Assembly: GCA_046348685.1 (NCBI GenBank)
Contig: JAXMDT010000002.1
Span: 124,001 to 188,000, forward strand
From: JAXMDT01 sp046348685
GTDB taxonomy: Bacteria; Pseudomonadota; Alphaproteobacteria; Rickettsiales; UBA998
Length of the DNA stretch: 64,000 nucleotides
Direction of reading: 5' to 3'
The translations under genes and the position numbers were made by a program. Below the pieces are notes generated by a model. It had not been told where the DNA came from and made no database searches. It saw only the letters and a program-made list of their open reading frames with translations. This document shows positions 36,841 through 45,681 of the stretch, piece after piece (the first letter of the stretch is position 1; every line of letters begins with the position of its first letter).

Positions 36841-38063
36841 TTACTGCGGCGTAACGCACGACAGATACGCGATCCCCCGCTTTAACCGACGTTTTTCCTT
36901 CCTCCAGCACTACCCATGTTGTTCGCAGCCATCGGGCTAATTTTGAACGACTCCTGCCCATCGCTGATCTGAGCTTTCAAACAACCCGTTTCATCGATCC
37001 AGACGGTGGCTTTAAGCAATTGACGGAAGTCACCTTTCTTAGCGAAGCTATTTTCCAATGTGGCCGTGAGCGGTGGCGCATCAGGCAAGCCTTGCAATGC
37101 GCGCACTAGCGGCATCACGAAAAATGTAAAACCAATCGCCGCTGAAATTGATTCCCGGCAAGCTGAAATAAAAGCTGCCGTTTGGCAATGACGCAAATAG
37201 CACCGGCTTTCCAGGGCGAATGCTTACGCGCGGTGGAAGCGAATCGTTGTTCATATTTTTCAAACTCTTCAGGAATAAAATCCCATTAATACCCTTCGAG
37301 ACCGCGCCGGTGCTGATGATAATCGCGGGTCTCTTTGATGGCGGAAATTTTGCTTTCGAACAGTGCAGGATCATCCCGAACAATCCCTTCACATACTGCG
37401 CTTCCAGCTTTTTTTTTTTTTTTTTTTTTTTTTATCGCGCGGCTGCCAGTAGATATGGTGCGCTGGTCTGTAAATCTGTGCGCCTTGCAATGGCTTCTGC
37501 ATAATCATCCGTGATTTCATTGCCGGTGCTGAGGATATGCAGTTTTGGAGTGTGATTAGTCGCCACTTCCGTGATTCCCAAGCTGAGCAGCATAATGGTC
37601 GCGTAATCGCCCCCGCCACGCCGTAACACAGACTGTCCTTCGTCACATCCTCGCCCGGAAGCCGCACATGATCACCGTGCGCACAGGCCTGCGAATGTCA
37701 CCGTATCGCTGCTCGCCGTCACCAGCTCCACTGGCACAATAGCGTCATAGGGTTCTGGCACGATAGCGCCTGTCGGCGATCTGTGCAGCGGTTTCCGCTT
37801 GCCCGATGGATGCTAATATTCCGCGGCAATTGCCGCCTGAATTTTTAAGGTCACGTGACTTTGTTCGCTGGCACTCGCAAGCCGGGACGCGCACACGGCG
37901 AACCCATCCATCGCGCTATTGCGAAAGCTCGGCACCTGAATAGGGCTCGTAATGTCTTCAGCCGCACTACCTAATGCCTGCATAAATGGCACTTGCTGCG
38001 TTTTTGCGGAGTATCCGCTTTACTGGTGATAATCTTCGCCAGTGCTTCTTCGTATGGAATCAT
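36841..38063 (-). pseudogene. moeA: Molybdopterin molybdenumtransferase MoeA, frameshifted with a T25 insertion
   Basis: The start MIPYEEALAKIITSKADTPQ overlaps the MogA stop (TAATG). Family blocks readable in mixed frames are SFRNSAMDGFAV, GAIVPEPYDAIVPVEL-like coding, VRLPGEDVTKDS, LHILSTGNEITDDYAEA, IISTGAVSKGI and RPGKPVLFASLPNGSFYFSL with PG. The tail is GDRVSVVRYAAVKP. MoeA inserts molybdate into adenylated molybdopterin. The 25-base T run at 37409-37433 sits inside a conserved region and is very unlikely to be native. About 400 residues expected. Confidence 0.86.
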
Positions 38064-39055
38064 TATTTTTCTCCGTTCGTAATGCGGATGATGCGGGATG
38101 AGTTTTGGGCAAATAATGCGCCTAGGCCCTCGCTGACAGCGGCAGGGTTGCCCGGAAGCGTGATGACCAGCGTAGAGCCGATAATGCCGCTAACGGCACG
38201 GCTGCTCCATGAAAGTGGAGTGTATTGTGCTCCATCATTCCGAAGTAATTCCCCAACGCCGGGGATTTCTTTATCAAATAGCGGCAGCAAGGCTTCGGGT
38301 GTATAATCACGCGGTGAAACGCCCGTGCCACCCGTGGTGATAAGCAGATGCGGCGTGTGGCGCTTCACCATTTCCTGTACTGTCGCAGCGATACCATCTT
38401 TATCATCAGGAATGACCTGATAATCACAGATGCTGCATCCGGCTTCTTCCAATGCGGCTTTTGAGTGTGGCTCCCCTGAGACATCCTCATACGCCCTTCG
38501 CGGCACGGTCACTTAAGCGTCAGCACCGCCGCTTTACGACCAGCCAACAGTTTTGCAAGTGGCGGGTTTACCAGTTCTATCACCCAATCTGAACGCCAGC
38601 AGGGTTCAGCCACAAGCCAGATTTTCCGCCTTTTTTGGCGAGCAGTTTAATCTCACGCATGGCTAGATTCGCTTCGATCATCTTGCTCAAATCCCAGATG
38701 GTCAGCAGTGCAGCATTCACACCCGCAAGCACTTCCATCTCGATGCCAGCTTTGGCATGGACCGAGGCCACGCAATACACGCGCACGGCATTTTCCGGGC
38801 AGGAGTTCGGTAAAAAACGCGCACCATATCCAGCCCTATGGGGTGGCAGAGCGGGATCATCTCTTCATATGCTTTTTTGGCACCCTGAATACCCGCGATT
38901 TCTGCCAGCATCAGCACATCGCTCCCTGGGAAGTTTGCGGTCACGAATCAGCGCGAAGGCTTCCGCCCCCACCACAATTTTCGCCACTGGCAACAGCGAT
39001 GCGGTGCTTGATGGGTTTATTCCCCACATCGATCATTTGAAAATCCAGGCTTCAT
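38063..39055 (-). pseudogene. moaC: Bifunctional MoaC-MogA (cPMP synthase accessory / molybdopterin adenylyltransferase), frameshifted
   Basis: The first half is MoaC: VGNKPIKHRIAVASG, KGDVLMLAEIAGIQGAKKAY, EMIPLCHPIGLDMVRVFY and KAGIEMEVLAGVNAALLTIW, then KKGGKSGLW. Coding runs on without a start or stop spacer (LVNPPLAKLLAGRKAAVLTL, SDRAAKGV) into MogA/MoaB: KAALEEAGCSICDYQVIPDD, LLITTGGTGVSPRDYTPEAL, ITLPGNPAAVSEGLGALF. MoaC acts with MoaA to make cPMP; MogA adenylates molybdopterin. The ATG overlaps the moaA stop. Fusion is inferred because both frames are indel-broken at the joint, but no independent start is visible. Confidence 0.82.
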
Positions 39056-40024
39056 CTATCCTCTGAGTGTGGCAAGGTGTAGCGTGGAGCCGGTGATTCC
39101 TTGCTGTAAATACGTTTCTGCTGCCTGAATGCAGCGCGCCGAGGCGATGGCCTCGATGAGTTCTTCGCGCTGGTCATCGGCTTGCAAATAGGGGCGCAGA
39201 CGTAGCCGCCTTCACCAAACAGGCAGAGCATCAGCTTGCCGCGTGAGGTGACGCGCAGGCGGTTGCAGCTTTTGCAGAAATCCTTTGGAATATGGCGCAA
39301 TGATGCCGATTTTCCCCGCATAGTCGGGGTGGGTAAATCTCTTTGCGCTGGGCCACTTTATCGGGCTTGCGAAGCTCTGGCACAAACCTCGTGCTCCAGC
39401 AACTGCCGAATACCCACCGGCACCGATATGGTGTTGCGCCATAAAGCAGATTTTCTCCAGTTTGCATCAGCTCAATAAAGCGCACAGATAACGCCTCTCG
39501 CTTAATCCACGCCAGCATCCGGCAGTGTGCGATCGGTAACTTCCTTGAGCAACACCGAATTAATTTTGATGTTGGTGAATCCCGCCGCATTTGCTGCTTC
39601 AATACCTCCAGTACCTCCGCCAGTCGATCTTGCCCGGTGATAGCGTGGAAAACGCGCTGCTGGGATCATACACGACGCTCATATTCAGCGCATTAATGCC
39701 CGCATCGCGGAAGGCTCTGGCATTTTCAGATTATAACCGTTGGTGGTGAGCGCCAGCGGTGCAAATACCAGAAATGCTACTGACAGCGCGTGCAATCTCA
39801 ATTAAATCGCGTCGCACTGTTGGTTCACCACCTGTCAGTCGGATTTTATGTGTGCCAAGCTCGGCAAACGCTCTGGCAAGTCGTGTAATCTCAGGAGTGC
39901 CAGGAATCACGATCGGTTTTTGCAGCTTGCCAGGGCAATAGGTGCAGCGGAAATTACACACTTCCGTTACGGACAGCCTTAAATACGGGAACTTTCTCCC
40001 AAATGAATCCTTTAGCACCTTCAT
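39052..40024 (-). pseudogene. moaA: GTP 3',8-cyclase MoaA (radical SAM), frameshifted
   Basis: ATG 40024 has GGAAAGG just upstream and gives MKVLKDSFGRKFPYLRLSVT. The radical SAM motif follows as CNFRCTYC, with KIRLTGGEPTVRRDLIEI. Further blocks are VRFIELMQTGEN and the second 4Fe-4S site DFCKSCNRLRVTSRGKLMLC-LFGEGG. The C-terminus ends at TGA 39052-39054. MoaA turns GTP into 3',8-cH2GTP, the first Moco step. It is the first gene of the operon moaA, moaC-mogA, moeA, moaD, moaE, mobA, and is preceded by a Moco riboswitch and FNR box. Confidence 0.9.
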
Positions 40025-40140
40025 ATCCTTTCCAAACGCGGGAGGCAGAGGCGTTTCCGCCGCTACCCGGTGAGCTTATGCCCACGGCCTGAAACTCTGA
40101 GTCAGCGACATGCCAACCGTTAGGCGTTTCAGGCTTCGGA
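40025..40140 (-). promoter_or_regulatory. Moco RNA motif (molybdenum cofactor riboswitch) in the moaA leader
   Basis: The moaA leader folds as GCCTGAAAC (40134-40126) with GTTTCAGGC (40095-40087), a GTGGGC-ATAA-GCTCAC arm, and a GNRA hairpin GGCG-GAAA-CGCC (40061-40050). It ends GCCTCCCG, then TTTGGAAAGG, four bases before the ATG. That 3' end matches the E. coli moaA leader (GCCTCCCG followed by CTGGAAAGG) in which the Shine-Dalgarno is part of the Moco-sensing structure. It should lower moaA translation when Moco is sufficient. The leader begins where the FNR box predicts transcription to start. Confidence 0.85.
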
Positions 40141-40175
40141 TGATGGAAGGGTAAAAAGGAAAGGCGTTTTAGCAA

Positions 40176-40189
40176 TTGATGTGGATCAA
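40176..40189 (-). promoter_or_regulatory. FNR-type operator of the moaA operon
   Basis: TTGATGTGGATCAA is a perfect TTGAT-N4-ATCAA site. The -10 TACCCT at 40153-40148 is centred 32 bases downstream on the minus strand, predicting transcription from about 40141. The box overlaps the last codons of the Crp/Fnr gene. Confidence 0.82.
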
Positions 40190-40915
40190 CTATTCACACA
40201 ATCAGGGTTAGGGCATTCTTTTGTGCCTGCACGGGAGCATTTTTCGGTCAGCTCCATATCACAATAATCGCATAGCGCGAAGACATCCGGCAGACTCACC
40301 TGATTCTTATCAATATCAATCCCTTGCTCTTTAAGGGATTGCAGCGTGCGTGAAAAGGTCTCTGGCTTCATGCCCAGATAGCCCGCAATTAGTGATTTAT
40401 CATAGGGCAGCTTGAGGTTTTTGGTACGCTCACCATTCTCTAAAACAGCTTGAGCAGGAACCAGCCCACACGCTGAGTCACGGTTTTAAGCGTCAGCTGC
40501 TCAAACTGGCTGATAAGTGCCTGAGAACGTCCCGCTACGGTAGATAACATATTGATGGCGAGTTCTTTGTTGTTCTGGAGCTTTTCGCGGACAATCGATG
40601 CGGGAATAGAGAGCAACTTCACATGCTCGACAGCCTGCGCAGTAACAGGGAATGGCGAATTACTGAAAATCACCGTTTCCAGTAGCGTTTCTCCTGCAGT
40701 CATGACTTGCAGAATGGATTCCTGACCATCCACATTGCCTTTAAAGATTTTCACTCCCAGCCTTCAAGATGATGTAAAACGCGAGGCCTGCTCACCCTGT
40801 GAAAATCATCGCCCCCTTTGTTATGTCACCAACATATGCATATTTCAGAATATCCTGTAGCGCATCAGGCTCAAGCCCGGCAAAGAGAGTGCGGCAAGGC
40901 CTGAATCGTGCTCAT
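40186..40915 (-). pseudogene. Crp/Fnr-family transcription regulator with Cys-rich C-terminal tail, frameshifted
   Basis: Coding starts near MSTIQALPHSLFAGLEPDAL. The cyclic-nucleotide-like barrel follows (GAMIFT, then KIFKGNVDGQESILQVMTAG and ETLLETVIFSNSPFPVTAQA), a dimerisation helix (LLSIPASIVREKLQNNKELA) and the winged helix KSLIAGYLGMKPETFSRTLQ. Unlike FNR it has no N-terminal Cys cluster, but after the HTH it carries LCDYCDMELTEKCSRAGTKE and CPNPDC, five Cys in all plus one earlier. That tail could bind metal or sense redox/NO. It is the local candidate for the regulator of the FNR boxes in this island. Downstream box overlaps its stop. Confidence 0.85.
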
Positions 40916-40949
40916 GTAACTACGGACGCTTTCGATTCCAGCCTGTTCA

Positions 40950-41741
40950 TCCGTGAGGGTTTTTGTTTTAGGTGCAGATGATTTAGGAGCCTCCTGCGTT
41001 GTAGCAAGATTTCCAGGCGATGCTTTTGCTCATCTTCGATGCAGCAATCCATCTTGGCCGTAAACAGCTTGAACTGATTTCTTCAGCGGAGATGGTTTGT
41101 GCAATCTGCTGCTGTACATTCCCTTTGGCAAGATTTTCGTTAATCCCCTTAATTTTTTGAAGATTCCATTGTCGCGTTCCGGGGCTTCCACTGCTCTGCG
41201 ACCATTTTCATCCGCCAGCGCCAGAAACATACGCTCATGGGCCTGTTGCTCGGACACGATATATTCCAGGCGGTTTCTGAAATCAGGCGTTTCCGACCAA
41301 TCGAGATTGACCAGTTGTGTGCCGAGTGCACGCTCCAGCCCCACACGCTCTTTCCAGTAGAGAAAAGTTGACAAAAGCCGGACCTTCTTCAGTGGCTGTT
41401 GGCGGGGGTCGCTAATTGCCAGTTCCTGTACGATCTCAATCGCAGGTGCCACAATATCGCGGGTATAGAAAGCCAGTGCTTCTGTCGGCTCAAGCATTTC
41501 GGCCACTACATATTTGCGCTGGTTGGCAGATAGTGAATGGCATTCAAAAATGGCTCAATGCGAGAGCTTTGCTTCTTCGGCAATTTGCCAAGTATCTTGC
41601 TAATGCCATCCACAACGGCGAATTGTGATTCCATGGCTTCGGAATACTTGCTCTTTTGCTGCGCAGGTAAAGTGACACCGAACCGCGCTCTTTCTGCGCT
41701 TCGTGAATAAAATCACATAGATTGTTCAGTGTATTAGCCAT
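40950..41741 (-). pseudogene. NIT-domain (nitrate/nitrite-sensing) protein, frameshifted
   Basis: It begins MANTLNNLCDFIHEAQKERG and SVSLYLRSK, the ERG-x-S-xxYL opening of the NIT domain. The frame then shifts; the clean stretch 41506-41030 reads MAEMLEPTEALAFYTRDIVA, LLSTFLYWKERVGLERALGT and QLVNLDWSETPDFRNRLEYI, typical of the second NIT bundle. The tail resembles TISAEE followed by a Cys pair. No membrane span or output domain is obvious, so it may be a cytosolic sensor working with the adjacent Crp/Fnr regulator. The 3' limit is approximate. Confidence 0.72.
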
Positions 41742-41836
41742 GGATAATTTCCGGTTTGTTAATAGTTCTTCAAAATAGCCGTAACGGCAAAATTATCAAT
41801 AGAATATGAGTTGCTTCTCACCAGTTTCTTCGGAGG

Positions 41837-41850
41837 TTGACCTGCATCAA
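41837..41850 (+). promoter_or_regulatory. FNR-type operator upstream of the FAD monooxygenase gene
   Basis: TTGACCTGCATCAA differs from TTGAT-N4-ATCAA by one base. It lies in the divergent gap between the NIT sensor and the FAD monooxygenase, 55 bases before the latter's start. Confidence 0.68.
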
Positions 41851-41904
41851 GTGAATTTGACACCCTAATACGCTTATTTTTAGGAAAAGTATGGAGGGTT
41901 AAAC

Positions 41905-43132
41905 ATGCAGAATTCCTACGGATGTGGCGATAGTCGGTGCTGGCCCAGCAGGGCTTTGCTTCGCGCGCACCCTCTTCTGGCTTGGGACTTGTCCACGCTG
42001 TTGATTGAAAAACAATCCCGTACAGTGCTGGAAAATCCTGCGATTGATGGGCGAGACATTGCACTCACACACTTCGAAAAATGCTTGAAGCATTGGGGAT
42101 GTGGGAACATCTACCGTTAGAGGCCATCTCAACGATACGAGAAGCTATCAGAGACGGATGGGACATCGGCGCATTATATGGGGGCTTTTCTTCTGAAACC
42201 GATCAGCTGGCATTTATCGTATCCAACCAATTACATCCCGCGCTGCCTATGCAGCAGTGAAGGACGATGCCAACATCACGCTGATGGATAATGTCAGCCT
42301 GAAACGGATGGAACTGAAAGATTATGTAAACGAAATTCATCTATCAAATGGTCAGATGATACATGCCAACTCGCCGCCGCTGCGGATAGCCGCTTTTTCG
42401 AAACACGCCGCAGGGCTGGCCTCTCTGCTTGATGTATGATTTCGGCAAAACGATGATTGTTTGCCAGATGGAGCATGACAAGAGCCACGAGGGCGTATTG
42501 GCGAATGCTTTAATCACGGGCATTACGCTGGCGGTAGCGCCATTGAACGGCAACCGATTCGGTGATTATTACTCTTACGCGCCCGCTGAGGCCGAAAGAA
42601 TGATGAAAATCTCGTATTCGGAGATGAACGCTTGGGTCGCTGAACAATTCCAGTATCGGCTGGGCAACATGAGGCTTGATAGCGAACGCTTTGCTTATCC
42701 ATTGCGGGTGTATGCGATCGCTTTGGCGCAACGCTTTGCATTGGTTGGCGATGCGGCGGTGGGTATGCACCCTGTGACCGCACATGGATTCAACTTTGCC
42801 TTGGTGCGCATGCTCTGTGTGAATCGATCAGAACTGCTATGAACACGGGTGCCGATATTACTTTGTCTGCGGTGCTGGCGCGTTATGAGCGGGAGCATAG
42901 GCAGGCAACAAAGCTAATTTATTTGGCCACCAGTGGTATTGTGAGCCTTTACACCAACGACAGCGTGCCTGCAAAAATTGCCAGAAGAGTGTTGCTGCGT
43001 GTGGCAAATCACATGGTGCCTATCAAATCAATGATGATGGCGAAACTCACGGAAAAAGACCAGGCGGATCGCGGCTTGGGTATTCCAACACCACTGAGCA
43101 TGGCTCGTCATTTACTCAGGGCTGCAGCATAG
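41905..43132 (+). pseudogene. UbiH/UbiF-family FAD-dependent monooxygenase, frameshifted
   Basis: A strong GGAGGG lies six bases before ATG 41905. After a shift at codon 5 the FAD Rossmann motif reads DVAIVGAGPAGLCFARTL, with LSTLLIEKQSRTVLENPAID and GRDIALTH. Later come RFALVGDAAVGMHPVTAHGF, the second FAD motif (GDAAH-type, here with V), and NFALQGAHALCESI-like coding; ILATSG-like and ARRVLLRVANHMVPIK finish the protein. Relatives hydroxylate ubiquinone precursors with O2. An FNR box upstream implies anaerobic expression, so a standard aerobic role is doubtful. It converges with pdxH, overlapping by 17 bases. Confidence 0.8.
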
Positions 43133-43748
43133 CTTTGTACCAATCATTCTCTCGCAGGTAATAGACGCTTCGGTCATGGATGCGGAATGCGCCTTCACCC
43201 CAGAATTCAAAGTAATCGGGTACAATACGGAAGCCCTTCCAATGCGGTGGCCTTTCCACATTTCCTGTCGCCCACTTCGCTGTGTAATGGGCGATCCGTT
43301 TCATCAATACGCTACGATCTTTCATGGGATCAGATTGCTGTGATGCCCATGCGCCGATGCGAGATTTCAAGGGGCGACTGTTAAAATAGGCATCCGCATC
43401 TTCGTCGCTCACATGAGAAACATGCCCTTCAATCCGCACCTGCCTACCGATCTCCTGCCAATAGAAACATAGAGCGGCTTGGGGGTTCATCTCCATTTCC
43501 CGACCTTTTCGGCTGAGGCTGTTGGTATAAATAACAAAGCCTCGCTCATTGAATTCCTTGAGCAACACCATGCGGCAAGATGGCGCACCGCAACGCGTAG
43601 CCGTTGCTATGCATACAGCGGAAGGGTCTTTCACACCTCCTTCATGCGCGGCCTGATACCAGTCAGCAAAAATATCCCATGGCTTTTCCTCTGCCAAATC
43701 CTCTGGCGGAGGCTCGATTGGCAACCGCGTCATGCAGGAGAATTTCAT
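43116..43748 (-). CDS. pdxH: Pyridoxamine 5'-phosphate oxidase
   Basis: The intact 210-residue protein has the PNPOx fold: PWDIFADWYQAAHEGGVKDP, PSCRMVLLKEFNERGFVIYT, NSLSRKGREME, AALCFYWQEIGRQVRIEGHV and the C-terminal signature RIVPDYFEFWGEGAFRIHDR with WYKAMLQP. It oxidises PNP/PMP to PLP with FMN and O2. The ATG overlaps the hemerythrin stop (ATGA), so it is the third gene of hemN-hemerythrin-pdxH. PLP supply may matter for the decarboxylase at 60 kb. Confidence 0.95.
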   Translation of the reverse strand: MKFSCMTRLPIEPPPEDLAEEKPWDIFADWYQAAHEGGVKDPSAVCIATATRCGAPSCRMVLLKEFNERGFVIYTNSLSRKGREMEMNPQAALCFYWQEIGRQVRIEGHVSHVSDEDADAYFNSRPLKSRIGAWASQQSDPMKDRSVLMKRIAHYTAKWATGNVERPPHWKGFRIVPDYFEFWGEGAFRIHDRSVYYLRENDWYKAMLQP

Positions 43749-44167
43749 AATATTGCTTCCACTTTGGGATAGAGGACTTGTTCCTCTCGATTAATTCTTT
43801 GCTGTAGTGACTCCAGCAGCATTTTACTTTCTGCGCAAAAACGCCCTGGAAGACGACGCATATCATCTTCGCTCTGCCATGTTTGGATGTAGTCCTTCAG
43901 TTGGGTTGCCATATTACCCATATTGGCGATGTGCTGCTGCGCTAGATTACGCGTTTCATCATGTGTGCTGATGAGCATCTCCTGACAGAAAAATCGATCT
44001 TCCAGTAGCAGGTGGGACAGTGTCTTCTGTGTAAGTCGGGTAACAAGGCTTTGCACTGTCTCTGCCTTTTGCTTTATGGTTTCAGGATCAAGGAAATGTT
44101 GAATCTCTTTAATGATAGAGCTGATCTCCGAGTGTTCTGAGCGCAAACTGTCTAAATGGTTCGACAT
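43745..44167 (-). CDS. Hemerythrin HHE-domain protein
   Basis: A 140-residue four-helix protein with candidate di-iron ligands H (RSEHSEISSIIKE), H/E (LSHLLLEDRFF), H/E (AQQHIANM) and E (REEQVLYPKVEAIL). Domains of this kind bind O2, NO or iron, and in denitrifiers are often co-expressed with anaerobic genes. It is 11 bases downstream of hemN and overlaps pdxH. Function in NO or O2 binding is inferred. Confidence 0.8.
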   Translation of the reverse strand: MSNHLDSLRSEHSEISSIIKEIQHFLDPETIKQKAETVQSLVTRLTQKTLSHLLLEDRFFCQEMLISTHDETRNLAQQHIANMGNMATQLKDYIQTWQSEDDMRRLPGRFCAESKMLLESLQQRINREEQVLYPKVEAIL

Positions 44168-44178
44168 AGCTTAAATCC

Positions 44179-45549
44179 TCAGGCTACTTTAGAATATTTG
44201 CTGGGAGCAACGCTACGGTAGCCATCAAACGCGGAAGCAATGACACGGGCCGCCATGCGGTAAGGTGTCGTAAGGGTGATGTGGCTTCCCCTCACTTCAA
44301 GAATACCTTTGCCTTCAAAAGCCCCAAGCTCGTTCAGGGAATCATCAAAGTGATGCGGCGGCAGAGAAAACTCGTCGGCGATCTCGGCGATATCCACCGT
44401 CATAAAGCACATCAGCGCATCAATGATTTTCTTGCGAGCGAGGTCGTCACCGCGATTTTTCCAGCCGCGCACGGTTGGCAACATACCACCGCCAACTTTT
44501 GAGCTGTAGTCAGGCGTACTGGCGCTGTTTTGGGTATATCCTTCTGGAAACTGGCTGATAGAAGAACTGCCGAAGCCAATCAACACATCGGTATTATCCA
44601 CCACATAGCCTTGGAAATTACGCAGCAAACTCCGGTTTCTCATGGCAATTGCCATAGGATCATCTGGCTTGGCGAAGTGATCCATTCCTATGGCGACATA
44701 GCTATTTGCCTCTAACACACGAGATGCATCAACAAAAAGCTGCAGCTTTTCAGAAATGCTTGGCAGCCATGATTCATCAATGAGCCGTTGATGTTTTTTC
44801 AGATGTGGCATGTGGGCATAGGAAAACAGCGATATACGAGCGGGATCAAGGCTCAGGGTTTTTTCCAGTGTCCGATAAAAGCGATCTAATGTTTGATGCG
44901 GCAGTCCATAAATGAGATCGCAATTAATCTCGCTAATTCCCGCATCGCGCAGTTGATCTACTACTGTTTTTACCATCGTATAAGGCTGGATGCGGTTGAT
45001 GGCCTGTTGTACTTCGGGGTTAAAATCCTGAATGCCAATGCTCACGCGATTACAACCGAGTTTTGCATAGACCTTTATGTTTTCTGGGATTGTTGTGCGC
45101 GGATCAAGCTCGATAGCCAGTTCGCCAGGCGGAGTGAATTCAAACGCTGAAGCAAGCGCATAAAGAATGGAGAGCCAGTCATTCGGCTCCAGGAGGCTCG
45201 GTGAGCCGCCACCAAAATGAATATTGACCAGCTTACCCTTGTAGCCCGCCATTTTACCAATCAGCTCGATTTCCTGAAGCAGCACGCGTACATATTTTGC
45301 AATCGGTTCGTAACGCTTGGTCATTTTGGTATGGCAGCCACAGAACCAGCATAATTCCTTGCAGAAAGGAATGTGTATATAAGCAGAAATGGTGGCGTTT
45401 TTCTGGATATTCGCAAGCCATGCGGCATGTGTTTCAGGGGTAACCTGTGGCGAGAAATGATGCGCGGAAGGGTAGCTGGTATAGCGCGGTGCCTCCAACC
45501 CTAGCAATCCCGCCATTTCATTCGTTTCTGCGGCCTTACAACTTGACAC
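44179..45549 (-). CDS. hemN: Oxygen-independent coproporphyrinogen III dehydrogenase HemN
   Basis: A 456-residue radical SAM enzyme with the family motif YIHIPFCKELCWFCGCHTK (C-x3-C-x2-C plus an extra Cys). It also has LVNIHFGGGSPSLLEPNDW, RVSIGIQDFNPEVQQAINRI, and INCDLIYGLPHQTL. GTG 45549 was used because AAGGG lies nine bases upstream; ATG 45516 is an alternative. It makes protoporphyrinogen IX without O2, needed for haem in NarI. A TTTAAT -10 and an FNR box (45607-45620) sit at the right spacing upstream. Confidence 0.94.
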   Translation of the reverse strand: MSSCKAAETNEMAGLLGLEAPRYTSYPSAHHFSPQVTPETHAAWLANIQKNATISAYIHIPFCKELCWFCGCHTKMTKRYEPIAKYVRVLLQEIELIGKMAGYKGKLVNIHFGGGSPSLLEPNDWLSILYALASAFEFTPPGELAIELDPRTTIPENIKVYAKLGCNRVSIGIQDFNPEVQQAINRIQPYTMVKTVVDQLRDAGISEINCDLIYGLPHQTLDRFYRTLEKTLSLDPARISLFSYAHMPHLKKHQRLIDESWLPSISEKLQLFVDASRVLEANSYVAIGMDHFAKPDDPMAIAMRNRSLLRNFQGYVVDNTDVLIGFGSSSISQFPEGYTQNSASTPDYSSKVGGGMLPTVRGWKNRGDDLARKKIIDALMCFMTVDIAEIADEFSLPPHHFDDSLNELGAFEGKGILEVRGSHITLTTPYRMAARVIASAFDGYRSVAPSKYSKVA

Positions 45550-45556
45550 GGATCAA
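45543..45556 (-). promoter_or_regulatory. Second FNR-type site overlapping the hemN start
   Basis: TTGACACGGATCAA (one mismatch to TTGAT-N4-ATCAA) covers the hemN GTG and the bases just before it. Position downstream of the predicted start site suggests a repressing or accessory role, if functional. Confidence 0.5.
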
Positions 45557-45606
45557 CCCTTTTTTCTGTGTTGTTTTGATTAAAAACCAGAAGAAAAATT
45601 CTGTGG

Positions 45607-45620
45607 TTGATCCAGATCAA
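45607..45620. promoter_or_regulatory. FNR-type operator shared by hemN and narK1
   Basis: TTGATCCAGATCAA is a perfect site in the divergent hemN-narK1 gap. On the minus strand TTTAAT (45584-45579) is centred 32 bases away, an excellent class II arrangement for hemN. On the plus strand the same box predicts a start near 45655, 27 bases before narK1. Confidence 0.84.
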
Positions 45621-45681
45621 TCTCGGATTTGCTAGTTCTGTGGGATGTTCCAGCCAGTTTAATTATGTCTGGGATTTCGTT

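Noticed and set aside
37409..37433. T25 run as a transcription terminator
   Set aside because: No stem precedes it on the plus strand and it lies inside moeA coding sequence; an artefact is likelier.
39954..40175. Small protein MLKRLSFLPFHHPKPETPNG upstream of moaA
   Set aside because: The stretch coincides with the structured Moco RNA leader; the open frame is better explained as riboswitch.
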